Shown: positions 37,695 to 45,897 of the stretch, piece after piece
Position numbering within the stretch: the first letter of the stretch is position 1
Layout of the letters: the number at the start of each line of letters is the position of its first letter
NCBI RefSeq assembly: GCF_006715395.1
Contig: NZ_VFNC01000001.1
Location: 992,001-1,056,000, forward strand
DNA length: 64,000 nucleotides
Source of the DNA: Streptomyces sp. SLBN-31
GTDB taxonomy: Bacteria; Actinomycetota; Actinomycetes; Streptomycetales; Streptomycetaceae
Direction: 5' to 3'
Notes under the pieces: generated by a model
Seen by the model: only the letters and a program-made list of their open reading frames with translations
Databases searched by the model: none
Told to the model about the DNA's origin: nothing
Made by a program: the position numbers and the translations under genes

Positions 37695-38783
37695 ATGACG
37701 ACGCCCACGATCGAGCTCAAGCCCTCCGCCAGCCCGCTCTCCGACGCCGAGCGCGCGGCGATCCTGGCGAACCCCGGGTTCGGCCGCCACTTCACCGACC
37801 ACATGGTGACGATCAAGTGGACCGAGGGCCGCGGCTGGCACGACGGCCAGCTCGTCCCGTACGCCCCGCTCTCCCTCGACCCCGCCACCATGGTCCTGCA
37901 CTACGCGCAGGAGATCTTCGAGGGCCTGAAGGCCTACCGTCAGCCCGACGGCTCCGTCGCCACCTTCCGCCCCGAGAAGAACGCCGAGCGCTTCCAGCGC
38001 TCCGCGCACCGGCTCGGCATGCCCGAGCTGCCGGTCGAGACGTTCATCGAGGCCTGTGACGCCCTGGTCCAGCAGGACAAGGCGTGGGTGCCCGCGCACG
38101 GCGGCGAGGAGTCGCTCTACCTCCGCCCGTTCATGATCGCGACCGAGGTCGGCCTGGGCGTCAAGCCCGCCAACGAGTACCTCTTCCTGGTCATCGCCTC
38201 CCCGGCCGGCGCCTACTTCCCCGGCGGCGTCAAGCCGGTCACCATCTGGCTCTCAGAGAACCGCGTCCGCGCCGTCCCCGGCGGCACCGGCGACGCCAAG
38301 ACCGGCGGCAACTACGCCGCCTCCCTGCTCGCCCAGGCCGAGGCCGCCGCCAAGGGCTGCGACCAGGTCTGCTACCTCGACGCGGTCGAGCACAAGTGGG
38401 TCGAGGAACTCGGCGGCATGAACCTGTACTTCGTGTACGGCAACAAGATCGTCACGCCCACCCTGACCGGCTCCATCCTGGAGGGCGTCACCCGCGACAG
38501 CCTCCTCGCCGTCGCCCGCGACCTCGGCTACGAGTCCGAGGAGGGCCGCGTCTCCATCGACCAGTGGCAGGCCGACGCCGAGAACGGCACCCTGACCGAG
38601 GTCTTCGCCTGCGGCACGGCGGCCGTCATCACCCCCGTCGGCACGGTCAAGCGCGAGAGCGCCGAGTGGCAGCAGGCGGGCGGCGAGCCCGGCGAGGTCA
38701 CCATGAAGCTGCGCGAGGCCCTGCTGAACATCCAGCGCGGCACGTCCGAGGACAAGCACGGCTGGATGCACCGCCTCGGCTAG
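37695..38783 (+). CDS. ilvE: Branched-chain amino acid aminotransferase
   Basis: A 362-residue fold-type IV PLP enzyme. The PLP-lysine is in '[15 protein letters not shown]'. Other family stretches are '[17 protein letters not shown]', '[10 protein letters not shown]' and '[15 protein letters not shown]'. It performs the last, reversible transamination step for valine, leucine and isoleucine. The ATG at 37695 has GAAGGA upstream; the frame is open back to 37518 without homology. It lies 250 bp after leuB with its own candidate promoter. Confidence 0.96.
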   Translation: MTTPTIELKPSASPLSDAERAAILANPGFGRHFTDHMVTIKWTEGRGWHDGQLVPYAPLSLDPATMVLHYAQEIFEGLKAYRQPDGSVATFRPEKNAERFQRSAHRLGMPELPVETFIEACDALVQQDKAWVPAHGGEESLYLRPFMIATEVGLGVKPANEYLFLVIASPAGAYFPGGVKPVTIWLSENRVRAVPGGTGDAKTGGNYAASLLAQAEAAAKGCDQVCYLDAVEHKWVEELGGMNLYFVYGNKIVTPTLTGSILEGVTRDSLLAVARDLGYESEEGRVSIDQWQADAENGTLTEVFACGTAAVITPVGTVKRESAEWQQAGGEPGEVTMKLREALLNIQRGTSEDKHGWMHRLG

Positions 38784-38797
38784 TCCGCGAACCCACC

Positions 38798-38828
38798 GGC
38801 CGGCGGTGCGCGTCGGGCACCGCCGGCC
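38798..38828 (+). terminator. Terminator after ilvE
   Basis: A perfect 12-bp stem GGCCGGCGGTGC / GCACCGCCGGCC with a 7-base loop, 14 bases after the ilvE stop. Confidence 0.75.
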
Positions 38829-38853
38829 CTGTGCGAGGTGGTTCAGGTGGCCG

Positions 38854-38924
38854 CTGGGGGCTGCCGTCCCCAGGCCCCCGCTTCGGCCTATACGGCCTCG
38901 TCCTCAAACGCCGGACGGGCTGGA
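38854..38924. repeat. Dispersed hairpin element, truncated copy overlapping the NCS1 gene end
   Basis: It has the CTGGGGGC-TGCC-GTCCCCAG hairpin, CCCCCGCTTCGGCC, a GGCCTATACGGCC dyad, then CTCGTCCTCAAACGCCGGACGGGC as in the 25111 copy. The second arm of the long hairpin is missing. The element supplies the last codons and the stop of the minus-strand NCS1 permease, which ends in ARPAFEDEAV, the same reading as the element in the LAL gene (ARPAFEDEA). Confidence 0.8.
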
Positions 38925-40330
38925 ACATCTGACGTCTGCTCAGAGCGAGCCCTCGGTTGCAACAGCAGGTACACCGCGCCGCCCACCAGGCCCGACAGGA
39001 CGAAGCTGCAGTCCACCCCGCCCGTCAGTGACAGCAGTGGCCCCTCGTACGACGGGAGGGACACCGCCAGCAGGCCGACCGCGGCGCCCACCGCCCAGGA
39101 GACCGTCGCGGGGATGTTCCAGCCGGAGCGGTACCAGTAGATCCCGCCCCGCGAACGGCGGTTGAAGACCTGGAGCGCGTCCGCGTCGTACACCCCGTGG
39201 CAGCGCGCGAAGCCGATCAGGGTGATGACCGCCCACGGGGTGCCGATCGCGGTCAGCAGCAGGACGAAGGACGTCATGGCGTCCTGGGCGGACGAGTAGA
39301 AGTGGCCCACGAAGACACAGGCCGTCGCGACGACGGCGACCGTGCAGGTGGCGCGGGCCCGGGACGCGCGCGGCAGGATCGCGTCCAGGTCGAGGCCCAT
39401 GGAGTACAGCATCAGACCCGCGTTGCCCACCGAGCCCGCCGAGGCCGCGAGCAGCAGCGGGGGCAGGTACCAGGCGGGGGACGCCGCCACCAGCGGGCCC
39501 GCGTAGTCCGTCGCCGCCCGTGCCGCGTACGCGGTGAAGGTGCCGAAGAGCTGGGGGACCAGCAGGCCGAGGATCAGCCCGAGCCAGGTCGCATGCAGCA
39601 CCCGGCGGGAGGAGTGGCGGGCCGGTGAGATGTAGCGGGTGTAGTCGCCGAGCAGCGTGATGAAGGCGATCGGACCGGACAGACCTGCCGCCACCGTCGC
39701 CAGGAACCACGTCGGCCAGAAACCGCCCAGCAGATAGCCGCCGGTCTGCGGGAGCGCGGCGGTGGTGAAGTGCGGGGCGTAGGCGACGACACCGAGCGCC
39801 AGCAGAGCGGTCATTCCGATCGCGAGGACCCGGGACATCGCGAGCAGCACCCGGTAGCCGTACACCGCGCCCGCGACGGTGGCCCCGGCGAGCAGCGCGT
39901 AGACGAGGGCGTACGCCACCGAGTCCACCGGCAGCCCGAACATCCGCCGCAGGACGCCCACCATCACGTCGCCGCCGATCCACACGGTCAGCGCGGTGTA
40001 GCCGAGGGCGAGGAGCAGGCCCACCACCGAGCCGACCAGGCGCCCCCGCACGCCGAACTGGGTGCCGGAGGAGGTGGACAGGTTGGTGGCGGTGCGCAGG
40101 GAGATCAGGGCGAGCGGCGCGGTCAGGGCCGTGCCGGCCAGGGTGCCCACGACGATCGAGCTCAGCGAGGCCCACCAGTCCAGGCCGAAGGACGGCGGCA
40201 GCCAGCCGAAGATGATCACCCCCAGGCAGAGGTTGGAGCCGAGCAGGATCGAGACGAGGTCACGCGGCCCGCTGGTGCGTTCCTCTTCGGGGACGGTGTC
40301 GACTCCGCGCTGTTCCATCGCGATCGGCAT
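38888..40330 (-). CDS. NCS1-family nucleobase/cation symporter (cytosine/purine permease type)
   Basis: A 480-residue transporter with about 12 membrane segments. The family start region is 'LVSILLGSNLCLGVIIFGWL', and later parts include 'LSTSSGTQFGVRGRLVGSVV' and 'PIAFITLLGDYTRYISPARH'. NCS1 proteins import cytosine, purines, allantoin, hydantoins or related compounds with protons or sodium. The ATG at 40330 has GAGGGAGA upstream. It is divergent from the urease-like operon and shares a GAGTGCCGCTC operator with it. The C-terminal tail (ARPAFEDEAV) and stop come from the dispersed repeat element. Confidence 0.9.
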   Translation of the reverse strand: MPIAMEQRGVDTVPEEERTSGPRDLVSILLGSNLCLGVIIFGWLPPSFGLDWWASLSSIVVGTLAGTALTAPLALISLRTATNLSTSSGTQFGVRGRLVGSVVGLLLALGYTALTVWIGGDVMVGVLRRMFGLPVDSVAYALVYALLAGATVAGAVYGYRVLLAMSRVLAIGMTALLALGVVAYAPHFTTAALPQTGGYLLGGFWPTWFLATVAAGLSGPIAFITLLGDYTRYISPARHSSRRVLHATWLGLILGLLVPQLFGTFTAYAARAATDYAGPLVAASPAWYLPPLLLAASAGSVGNAGLMLYSMGLDLDAILPRASRARATCTVAVVATACVFVGHFYSSAQDAMTSFVLLLTAIGTPWAVITLIGFARCHGVYDADALQVFNRRSRGGIYWYRSGWNIPATVSWAVGAAVGLLAVSLPSYEGPLLSLTGGVDCSFVLSGLVGGAVYLLLQPRARSEQTSDVPARPAFEDEAV

Positions 40331-40345
40331 GGTGGGTCTCCCTCG

Positions 40346-40363
40346 GTTTGAGTGCCGCTCAAT
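40346..40363. promoter_or_regulatory. Operator 1, NCS1 side
   Basis: GTTTGAGTGCCGCTCAAT contains the dyad TTGAG-TGCCG-CTCAA, 16 bases upstream of the permease start codon. Its GAGTGCCGCTC core matches the operator at 40415-40433 except for one base in the spacer. It is a likely binding site of the TetR protein encoded at 43908. Confidence 0.7.
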
Positions 40364-40414
40364 GTGAACCGGACCCAGACGCCGCGTCAAGCGTTTCATC
40401 TCGGGGATTCATTG

Positions 40415-40433
40415 TTTAGAGTGTCGCTCTAAA
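40415..40433. promoter_or_regulatory. Operator 2, urease side
   Basis: TTTAGAGTGTCGCTCTAAA is a 19-bp site with perfect 7-bp arms around TGTCG. Its right arm runs straight into the AAAGGAGG ribosome-binding site of ureAB, so occupancy would block transcription. The same core as operator 1 supports a single shared regulator. Confidence 0.75.
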
Positions 40434-40446
40434 GGAGGGATGCGAG

Positions 40447-41145
40447 ATGAGACTCACCCCCACGGAACGCGACCGCCTGCTGCTGTTCGGGGCCGCCGAG
40501 CTGGCCCGCGCCAGGCGCGCCCGCGGCCTCAGGCTCAACGTGCCGGAGGCGACCGCGCTCATCGCGGACACCGTCTGCGAGGCCGCCCGGGACGGCGCCC
40601 GTCTCGCCGAGGCCGTCGAGCGCGCCCGGTCGGTCCTCGGGCCGGCCGACGTGCTGCCCGGCGTCGCGGACGTCGTCACCGAGGTGCACGTGGAGGCGGT
40701 CTTCGACGACGGCTCCCGGCTGGCGGTCGTCAGCGACCCGATCGGTGGCGGCGCGCTGGGGGAGGATGCGCCGGGCGCCCTGCTGCCCGGGCCCGAGCAC
40801 AGCGAGCCCCCGGCGCGGCTGCGGCTGACGGTCACCAACACCGCGACCGTGCCCGTCTCCGTCACCTCCCATTTCCATTTCTTCGAGGCCAACCCGCGCC
40901 TGGACTTCGTACGGGAGAAGGCCTACGGGATGCGGCTCGCCGTGCCCGCCGGGTCGTCGGTGCGGTTCGGGCCGGGGGAGTCGCTCGAGGTCGGCCTCGT
41001 GCCGATCGGGGGCGCCCGGATCGCCATCGGCTTCGCCGGGCTCGTCGACGGGCCGCTGGACGCCCCCGGCGCCCGCGAGGAGGCGCTGCGCCGCGCCGCG
41101 GCCTGCGGCTACCTGGGCGTCGGTGCCGAGGGGGCCGCGCGATGA
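40447..41145 (+). CDS. ureAB: Urease gamma-beta fusion subunit (UreAB)
   Basis: A 232-residue fusion. Residues 1-100 match UreA ('MRLTPTERDRLLLFGAAELA', 'NVPEATALIADTVCEAARDG'). From about 120 it matches UreB ('LRLTVTNTATVPVSVTSHFH', 'FEANPRLDFVREKAYGMRL', 'PAGSSVRFGPGES'). These subunits scaffold the catalytic alpha subunit. The ATG has AAAGGAGGG upstream, touching operator 2. The stop overlaps ureC by ATGA. No ureD, E, F or G is seen in this window. Confidence 0.92.
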   Translation: MRLTPTERDRLLLFGAAELARARRARGLRLNVPEATALIADTVCEAARDGARLAEAVERARSVLGPADVLPGVADVVTEVHVEAVFDDGSRLAVVSDPIGGGALGEDAPGALLPGPEHSEPPARLRLTVTNTATVPVSVTSHFHFFEANPRLDFVREKAYGMRLAVPAGSSVRFGPGESLEVGLVPIGGARIAIGFAGLVDGPLDAPGAREEALRRAAACGYLGVGAEGAAR

Positions 41146-42851
41146 GCCGCCCCGGAGGACACCCCGCCGAGGCCCGCCGCCTCACCCCCCACGAGTACGC
41201 CGCCACCCACGGACCCCGCGCCGGGGACCGCATCCGCCTCGGCGACTCGGGGCTCGTCGTCCGCGTCGAGTCCGACTCGCAGCGCCCGGGGGAGGAGTTC
41301 CTGGCCGGGTTCGGGAAGACCGCCCGCGACGGACTGCACCTGAAGGCCGCCGCCGTGCGCGAGACCTGCGACGTGGTCGTGTCCAACGTCGTCGTCATCG
41401 ACGCCGTGCAGGGGATCCGCAAGGTGTCGATCGGTATCCGCGAGGGCCGGATCTGCGCCATCGGCCGGGCCGGGAACCCGGACACGCTCGACGGGGTCGA
41501 CGTCGTCGTGGGGACCGGGACGTCCATCGTGTCCGGCGAGGGGCTGATCGCCACCGCCGGTGCCGTGGACACGCACGTCCATCTGCTGTCACCGCGGATC
41601 ATGGAGGCCTCGCTGGCCTCCGGAGTGACCACGATCATCGGCCAGGAGTTCGGGCCGGTGTGGGGCGTCGGCGTCAACTCGCCGTGGGCGCTGGGGCACG
41701 CGTTCAGCGCCTTCGACGCCTGGCCGGTCAACATCGGCTTCCTGGGCCGGGGTTCGTCCTCGCACGAGGCGCCGCTGGTCGAGGCGCTGGCGGAAGGTGG
41801 TGCCTCGGGGTTCAAGGTGCACGAGGACATGGGCGCCCACACGCGGGCGCTGGACACGGCGCTGCGGGTCGCCGAGGAGCACGACGTCCAGGTCGCCCTG
41901 CACAGCGACGGGCTGAACGAGTGCCTCTCGGTCGAGGACACCCTGCGGGTACTTGAGGGGCGCACCATCCACGCCTTCCACATCGAGGGCTGCGGCGGCG
42001 GACACGTCCCCAACGTCCTGAAGATGGCCGGAGTGCCGAACGTCATCGGCTCCTCCACCAACCCCACCCTGCCCTTCGGCCGGGACGCGGTCGCCGAGCA
42101 CTACGGCATGATCGTCTCCGTCCACGACCTGAAGACCGACCTGCCCGGCGACGCCGCCATGGCCCGCGACCGCATCCGCGCCGGGACCATGGGCGCCGAG
42201 GACGTCCTGCACGACCTGGGCGCGATCGGCATCACCTCGTCCGACGCGCAGGGCATGGGGCGGGCCGGCGAGACCGTGCGCCGTACCCTCGCCATGGCCG
42301 GGAAGATGAAGGCCCAGTTCGGCGCCCCGGACGAGCACGACAACGAGCGCGTCCTGCGCTACATCGCCAAGCTGACGATCAACCCGGCCATCGCGCACGG
42401 TCTTTCGCACGAGGTCGGCTCGATCGAGGTCGGCAAGCTCGCCGACATCGTGCTGTGGCGGCCGGAGTACTTCGGGGCCAAGCCGCAGCTGGTGCTGAAG
42501 GCCGGATTCCCGGCGTACGGCGTGGTCGGCGACCCGAACGCGGCCACCGACACCTGCGAACCCCTCGTCCTGGGACCGCAGTTCGGGGCGTACGGCGCGA
42601 CCCCGGCGGACATCTCCGTCGCGTTCGTCGCACGGGCGGCCCTGGAACAGGGCGACGACCGCATGCCGACCCGGCGCCGGCGGGTGGCCGTGCGCGGCAC
42701 CCGCGGCATCGGGCCCGCCGACCTCCGGCTCAACTCCCGTACCGGCGCCGTGGACGTCGACCGGCGCACCGGCCTGGTCACCCTCGACGGCGAGCCGATC
42801 GGGTCGGAACCCGCCGACTCCGTCTCCCTCAACCGCCTCTACTTCCTCTGA
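41142..42851 (+). CDS. ureC: Urease-like alpha subunit (UreC), divergent
   Basis: A 569-residue amidohydrolase of UreC length. Nickel-ligand equivalents are present: His145 and His147 in 'DTHVH', the carbamylated-lysine equivalent Lys225 in 'FKVHED' with His227, His254 in 'ALHSD', His280 in 'HAFHIEG', and Asp368 in 'TSSDAQGMGR'. The mobile flap differs: the usual C-H-H stretch reads V-H-D, so the flap Cys is Val327 while the catalytic His328 remains. The substrate-side loop 'GQEFGPVWGVGVNSP' is also unlike canonical ureases. It may be a urease or an enzyme for another ureido or guanidino compound. It lies between ureAB and agmatine deiminase. Confidence 0.88.
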   Translation: MSRPGGHPAEARRLTPHEYAATHGPRAGDRIRLGDSGLVVRVESDSQRPGEEFLAGFGKTARDGLHLKAAAVRETCDVVVSNVVVIDAVQGIRKVSIGIREGRICAIGRAGNPDTLDGVDVVVGTGTSIVSGEGLIATAGAVDTHVHLLSPRIMEASLASGVTTIIGQEFGPVWGVGVNSPWALGHAFSAFDAWPVNIGFLGRGSSSHEAPLVEALAEGGASGFKVHEDMGAHTRALDTALRVAEEHDVQVALHSDGLNECLSVEDTLRVLEGRTIHAFHIEGCGGGHVPNVLKMAGVPNVIGSSTNPTLPFGRDAVAEHYGMIVSVHDLKTDLPGDAAMARDRIRAGTMGAEDVLHDLGAIGITSSDAQGMGRAGETVRRTLAMAGKMKAQFGAPDEHDNERVLRYIAKLTINPAIAHGLSHEVGSIEVGKLADIVLWRPEYFGAKPQLVLKAGFPAYGVVGDPNAATDTCEPLVLGPQFGAYGATPADISVAFVARAALEQGDDRMPTRRRRVAVRGTRGIGPADLRLNSRTGAVDVDRRTGLVTLDGEPIGSEPADSVSLNRLYFL

Positions 42852-42863
42852 CAAGGACCCACC

Positions 42864-43898
42864 ATGTCCGCTGCCGCCGACGGTTTCCGCATGCCCGCCG
42901 AATGGGCCCCGCACGAGCGCACCTGGATGGCCTGGCCCGGCCCCAACCCCACCTTCGACGACCCGGACGACCTCGCCGCCGCCCGGATCGCCTGGGCGTC
43001 CGTCGCCCGTGCCGTCCGCCGCTTCGAGCCGGTGACGGTGGTGTGCGGCCCGGGGCAGTCGGCGGACGCCCGCGCCCTGCTCGGCCCGGGCGTCGACACC
43101 GTCGAGCGCGACCTCGACGACGCCTGGATGCGCGACATCGGCCCGACCTTCATGACCGACGGGCGTGAACTGGCCGCCGTGGACTGGACGTTCAACGGCT
43201 GGGGCGCCCAGCACTGGGCCCGCTGGGAGCACGACGCGAAGATCGCCGCGCATGTGTCGGACCTCGCGGGCGCGCGGAGTTACGCCTCGAAGCTCGTCAA
43301 CGAGGGCGGCGCGATCCATGTCGACGGCGAGGGGACGGTGCTGCTGACGGAGACGGTCCAGCTCGGTCCGGAGCGCAACCCCGGCTGGACCCGGGAGCAG
43401 GTCGAGGCGGAGATCCACGGGATGCTCGGCACCCGCAAGGCGATCTGGCTGCCGCGCGGACTCACCGGCGACTACCCACCGCACGGCTTCGGCACCCTCG
43501 GCCACGTCGACATCGTCGCCGCCTTCGCCGGCCCCGGGGTCGTGGTCGCGCACTCCCAGCCGGACCCCGCCCACCCCGACCACGAGGTGACCGAGGAGGT
43601 CATCGGTCTGCTGCGGTCCCAGACCGACGCCCGGGGCCGCCGGCTGGAGGTGGTCGAGGTGCCGGCCCCGACCGTCCTGGAGGCCGACGGCCACTGGGCC
43701 GACTACTCCTACATCAACCACTACCTCTGCAACGGCGGCGTCGTCCTGTGCGGCTTCGACGACCCGCGCGACGAGATCGCCGCCGGGATCTTCCGCCGGC
43801 TGTTCCCCCGTCGGACGGTGACGCTCGTCGACGCCCGTACGATCTTCTCCGGTGGCGGTGGCATCCATTGCATCACCCAGCAGCAGCCGAGGATCTAG
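42864..43898 (+). CDS. aguA: Agmatine deiminase family protein
   Basis: A 344-residue member of the PAD_porph family. Family stretches include 'MPAEWAPHERTWMAWPG', 'DDAWMRDIGPTFM', 'VNEGGAIHVDGEGTVLLTET', 'GTLGHVDIVAAF' and the catalytic Cys336 in 'GGGGIHCITQQQP'. It hydrolyses agmatine to N-carbamoylputrescine and ammonia, or acts on a related guanidine. It starts 12 bases after ureC with ACAAGGA upstream and is part of the operon ending in tetR. Confidence 0.9.
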   Translation: MSAAADGFRMPAEWAPHERTWMAWPGPNPTFDDPDDLAAARIAWASVARAVRRFEPVTVVCGPGQSADARALLGPGVDTVERDLDDAWMRDIGPTFMTDGRELAAVDWTFNGWGAQHWARWEHDAKIAAHVSDLAGARSYASKLVNEGGAIHVDGEGTVLLTETVQLGPERNPGWTREQVEAEIHGMLGTRKAIWLPRGLTGDYPPHGFGTLGHVDIVAAFAGPGVVVAHSQPDPAHPDHEVTEEVIGLLRSQTDARGRRLEVVEVPAPTVLEADGHWADYSYINHYLCNGGVVLCGFDDPRDEIAAGIFRRLFPRRTVTLVDARTIFSGGGGIHCITQQQPRI

Positions 43899-43907
43899 GA
43901 GCAACTC

Positions 43908-44519
43908 ATGGCCGGTGGGCGCAGACAGGCCCCGCCCCGGGAGGACGTCCTCGCCGCCGCCATGGCCATGATCGCCGAGGGCGGTCTGGAGCAGCTGACC
44001 ATGGCGGCGCTCGGCCGCGAGGTCGGGATGAGCAGCGGACACCTGCTCTACTACTTCCACTCCAAGGACGAACTGCTGCTGCGGACCCTGGAGTGGAGCG
44101 AGGGCCGGCTGGGCGCCGAGCGCAGCCGGCTGCTGGCCCGCCGGGGCACGGTCCGCGAGCGGCTCGACGCCTATGTCGACCTGTACGTCCCCGACGGCCA
44201 CCGCGACCCGCACTGGACCCTCTGGCTGGAGGTCTGGAACCGGTCGCGGGGCGCCGACGAGGACGCCCGCGACCGCCAGGCCGCCATCGAGGGCGCCTGG
44301 CACCGCGACCTCGTGGCGCTGGTCGCGGAAGGCGTCTCGCGGGGCGAGTTCCGCCGGGTCGACCCCGACCGCTTCGCCTCCCGGCTGCGGGCGCTGCTGG
44401 ACGGCTTCTCCATCCATGTGGCGATCGGCCTGCGGGGCACCGACCGGGACCAAGTTCTCGGCCATGTAAGGGAGTTCCTGGACGACTCGCTACCATCGCC
44501 GGGACTCGCGGACGACTGA
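43908..44519 (+). CDS. TetR-family regulator of the urease-like/NCS1 locus
   Basis: A 203-residue regulator. The HTH is 'REDVLAAAMAMIAEGGLEQL' then 'LGREVGMSSGHLLYYFHSKD', with a C-terminal TetR_C-like ligand domain ('WTLWLEVWNRSRGADEDARD'). The 'LEVWN.S..' element is seen in BetI-like regulators. It starts 9 bases after aguA with AGGAGC upstream, so it is the last gene of the operon and probably autoregulated through operators 1 and 2. Confidence 0.9.
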   Translation: MAGGRRQAPPREDVLAAAMAMIAEGGLEQLTMAALGREVGMSSGHLLYYFHSKDELLLRTLEWSEGRLGAERSRLLARRGTVRERLDAYVDLYVPDGHRDPHWTLWLEVWNRSRGADEDARDRQAAIEGAWHRDLVALVAEGVSRGEFRRVDPDRFASRLRALLDGFSIHVAIGLRGTDRDQVLGHVREFLDDSLPSPGLADD

Positions 44520-44559
44520 TTAGCCGCCCGGGTTGTACGTAATGGGGCGGATTGACCCG

Positions 44560-45592
44560 AGGTGCGATCTGCGCACCGGCCGCACGGAGCGGGTCGCAGA
44601 GGGCCCGGCGAGTCGTCCGGCGCTCAGCGGCGACGGCCGGTCTTCGCGACCTCGGCGGCGCTCGCCCGGGGGGACGACAACGACGCCGACGACATCTACG
44701 TCCTGGACCGCCGCACCCACCGCACCGAACGGGTCAGCTTCGGCCACCCCGCCGGCTGGGGCGCCAACGCGATGCCGACCATCAGCGCGACGGCCGCGTC
44801 GTCGCCTACGTCACCTCCGCCCCGGACGTCGTCCCCGGCGACGACAACGGACGCAACGACGTCGTCGTCCACGACCGCAGGACGGGCAGGGACGAACTCG
44901 TCCAGTACGCGACCTCCGGGGCCCTCGGCTCCGCCGACGCCTTCTTCCCCTCCCTCAGCGCGGACGGCCGCTACGTCTCCTTCGACACCCCGGCCCCGCT
45001 CGTCCCGGATATCGTCGTGTCCAAGACCAGGCCGGTCTACCTGCGCGACCGGCGCACTCGGACCACGGACCTGATCAGCCGGCCGACGAAGTACGACTAC
45101 AAGTCCTACGCCGACGCCTCCCCCCTCATCGGCGACGGCGGCAGGATCGCCTTCGAGTCCAGCCTGTACTCCCTCGTCCCCGACGACACCAACAAGGCCC
45201 CCGACGTCTTCGTGTACGACCGGGCGGCGCGGACCACCGTCCGCGCCAGCACGGCGGCCGACGGCACCCAGGCCGACGGGCCGAGCGTCGGCGCGAGCCT
45301 GAGCGCCGACGGGCGCCAGGTGGCGTTCACCTCGACCGCCGACAACCTCGTCCCCGGCGACACCGACGGCGTCGCCGACGTCTTCGTCAAGGACCTGGCC
45401 ACCGGCGCGGTCACCCGCGTCAGCCTCGGAGCCGACGGCGCCCAGGCCGACGGCGCCCAGGCCGACGGCGCCTCCACCGCCGCGTCCCTCGACGCCCACG
45501 GTCGCCGCGCCGCCTTCCCCTCCACGGCCACGAACCTCGTCCCGGACGACACCGACGGGGTCGCCGACGTCTTCGTGAGCCGCCCGCGTTGA
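44560..45592 (+). pseudogene. Decayed TolB/WD-like beta-propeller secreted protein
   Basis: The DNA encodes repeats of the type 'SADGRxVAF.S.A.NLVPGDT' followed by 'VFV.D..TG..TRVS', but in three frames: 'DLRTGRTERVAEGP' in the first, 'GDDNDADDIYVLDRRTHRTE' in the second (about 44640-44785), then 'DGRVVAYVTSAPDVVPGDDN' to the stop at 45592 in the third. A missing G near 44787 (AGCGCGACGG for AGCGCGGACGG) explains the second shift. The 5' end with the signal peptide is missing. The 346-codon third frame alone opens with non-homologous Arg-rich sequence. Confidence 0.75.
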
Positions 45593-45657
45593 CCACGCGG
45601 AGTTCGCATACTGAGACGACCGGTGAGCGCGGGGGCGGTCTGTGCCAGACTTCCCCC
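45593..45657 (+). promoter_or_regulatory. Promoter region of the cimA leader
   Basis: CAGACT at 45646-45651 is a possible -10 placed so that transcription could begin at or next to the GTG at 45658, which has no SD. That would make the leader peptide leaderless, a frequent start type in Streptomyces. The -35 is not clear. Confidence 0.35.
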
Positions 45658-45708
45658 GTGCTCTCGTTCGCCACGATTATTGGCAGCAGGCGCGCCGGTC
45701 CGCAGTGA
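45658..45708 (+). CDS. Putative cimA leader peptide with tandem Ile codons
   Basis: GTG-CTC-TCG-TTC-GCC-ACG-ATT-ATT and eight further sense codons before TGA give a 16-residue peptide (VLSFATIIGSRRAGPQ read with GTG as start). The tandem ATT-ATT stands out because ATC is the usual Ile codon here. A U-tailed terminator follows 55 bases later and then citramalate synthase, an isoleucine-pathway gene. The control amino acid thus matches the pathway product. Confidence 0.6.
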   Translation: MLSFATIIGSRRAGPQ

Positions 45709-45788
45709 CCGCCACGTACGACCAGGTACGGGCGGACACCGTCGTCCTCGACCCGCGCGCAGACCTCTCGCACCCGCGAGAGGTTTTT
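45698..45788 (+). terminator. cimA attenuator: alternative hairpin and intrinsic terminator
   Basis: The terminator is ACCTCTCG (45763-45770) / CGAGAGGT (45777-45784), with a 6-base loop and five T (45784-45788). Upstream, GTCCGC (45698-45703), inside the leader peptide, can pair with GCGGAC (45732-45737). The terminator sits 110 bases before the cimA start codon, so it must act on cimA read-through. Confidence 0.7.
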
Positions 45789-45897
45789 CGCATTTCTGGC
45801 CCACCTGCAGCCGGAGGCCCAGCGCGAGGGATCATTGGAGGACGGTGGAGCCGGTCATTCCGGTACGACCGAGATCCAACACAGGAGCCTTGACACC

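Noticed and set aside
41589..44465. A 958-codon frame opposite ureC, agmatine deiminase and tetR
   Set aside because: It crosses three well-supported plus-strand genes and shows no domain of its own.
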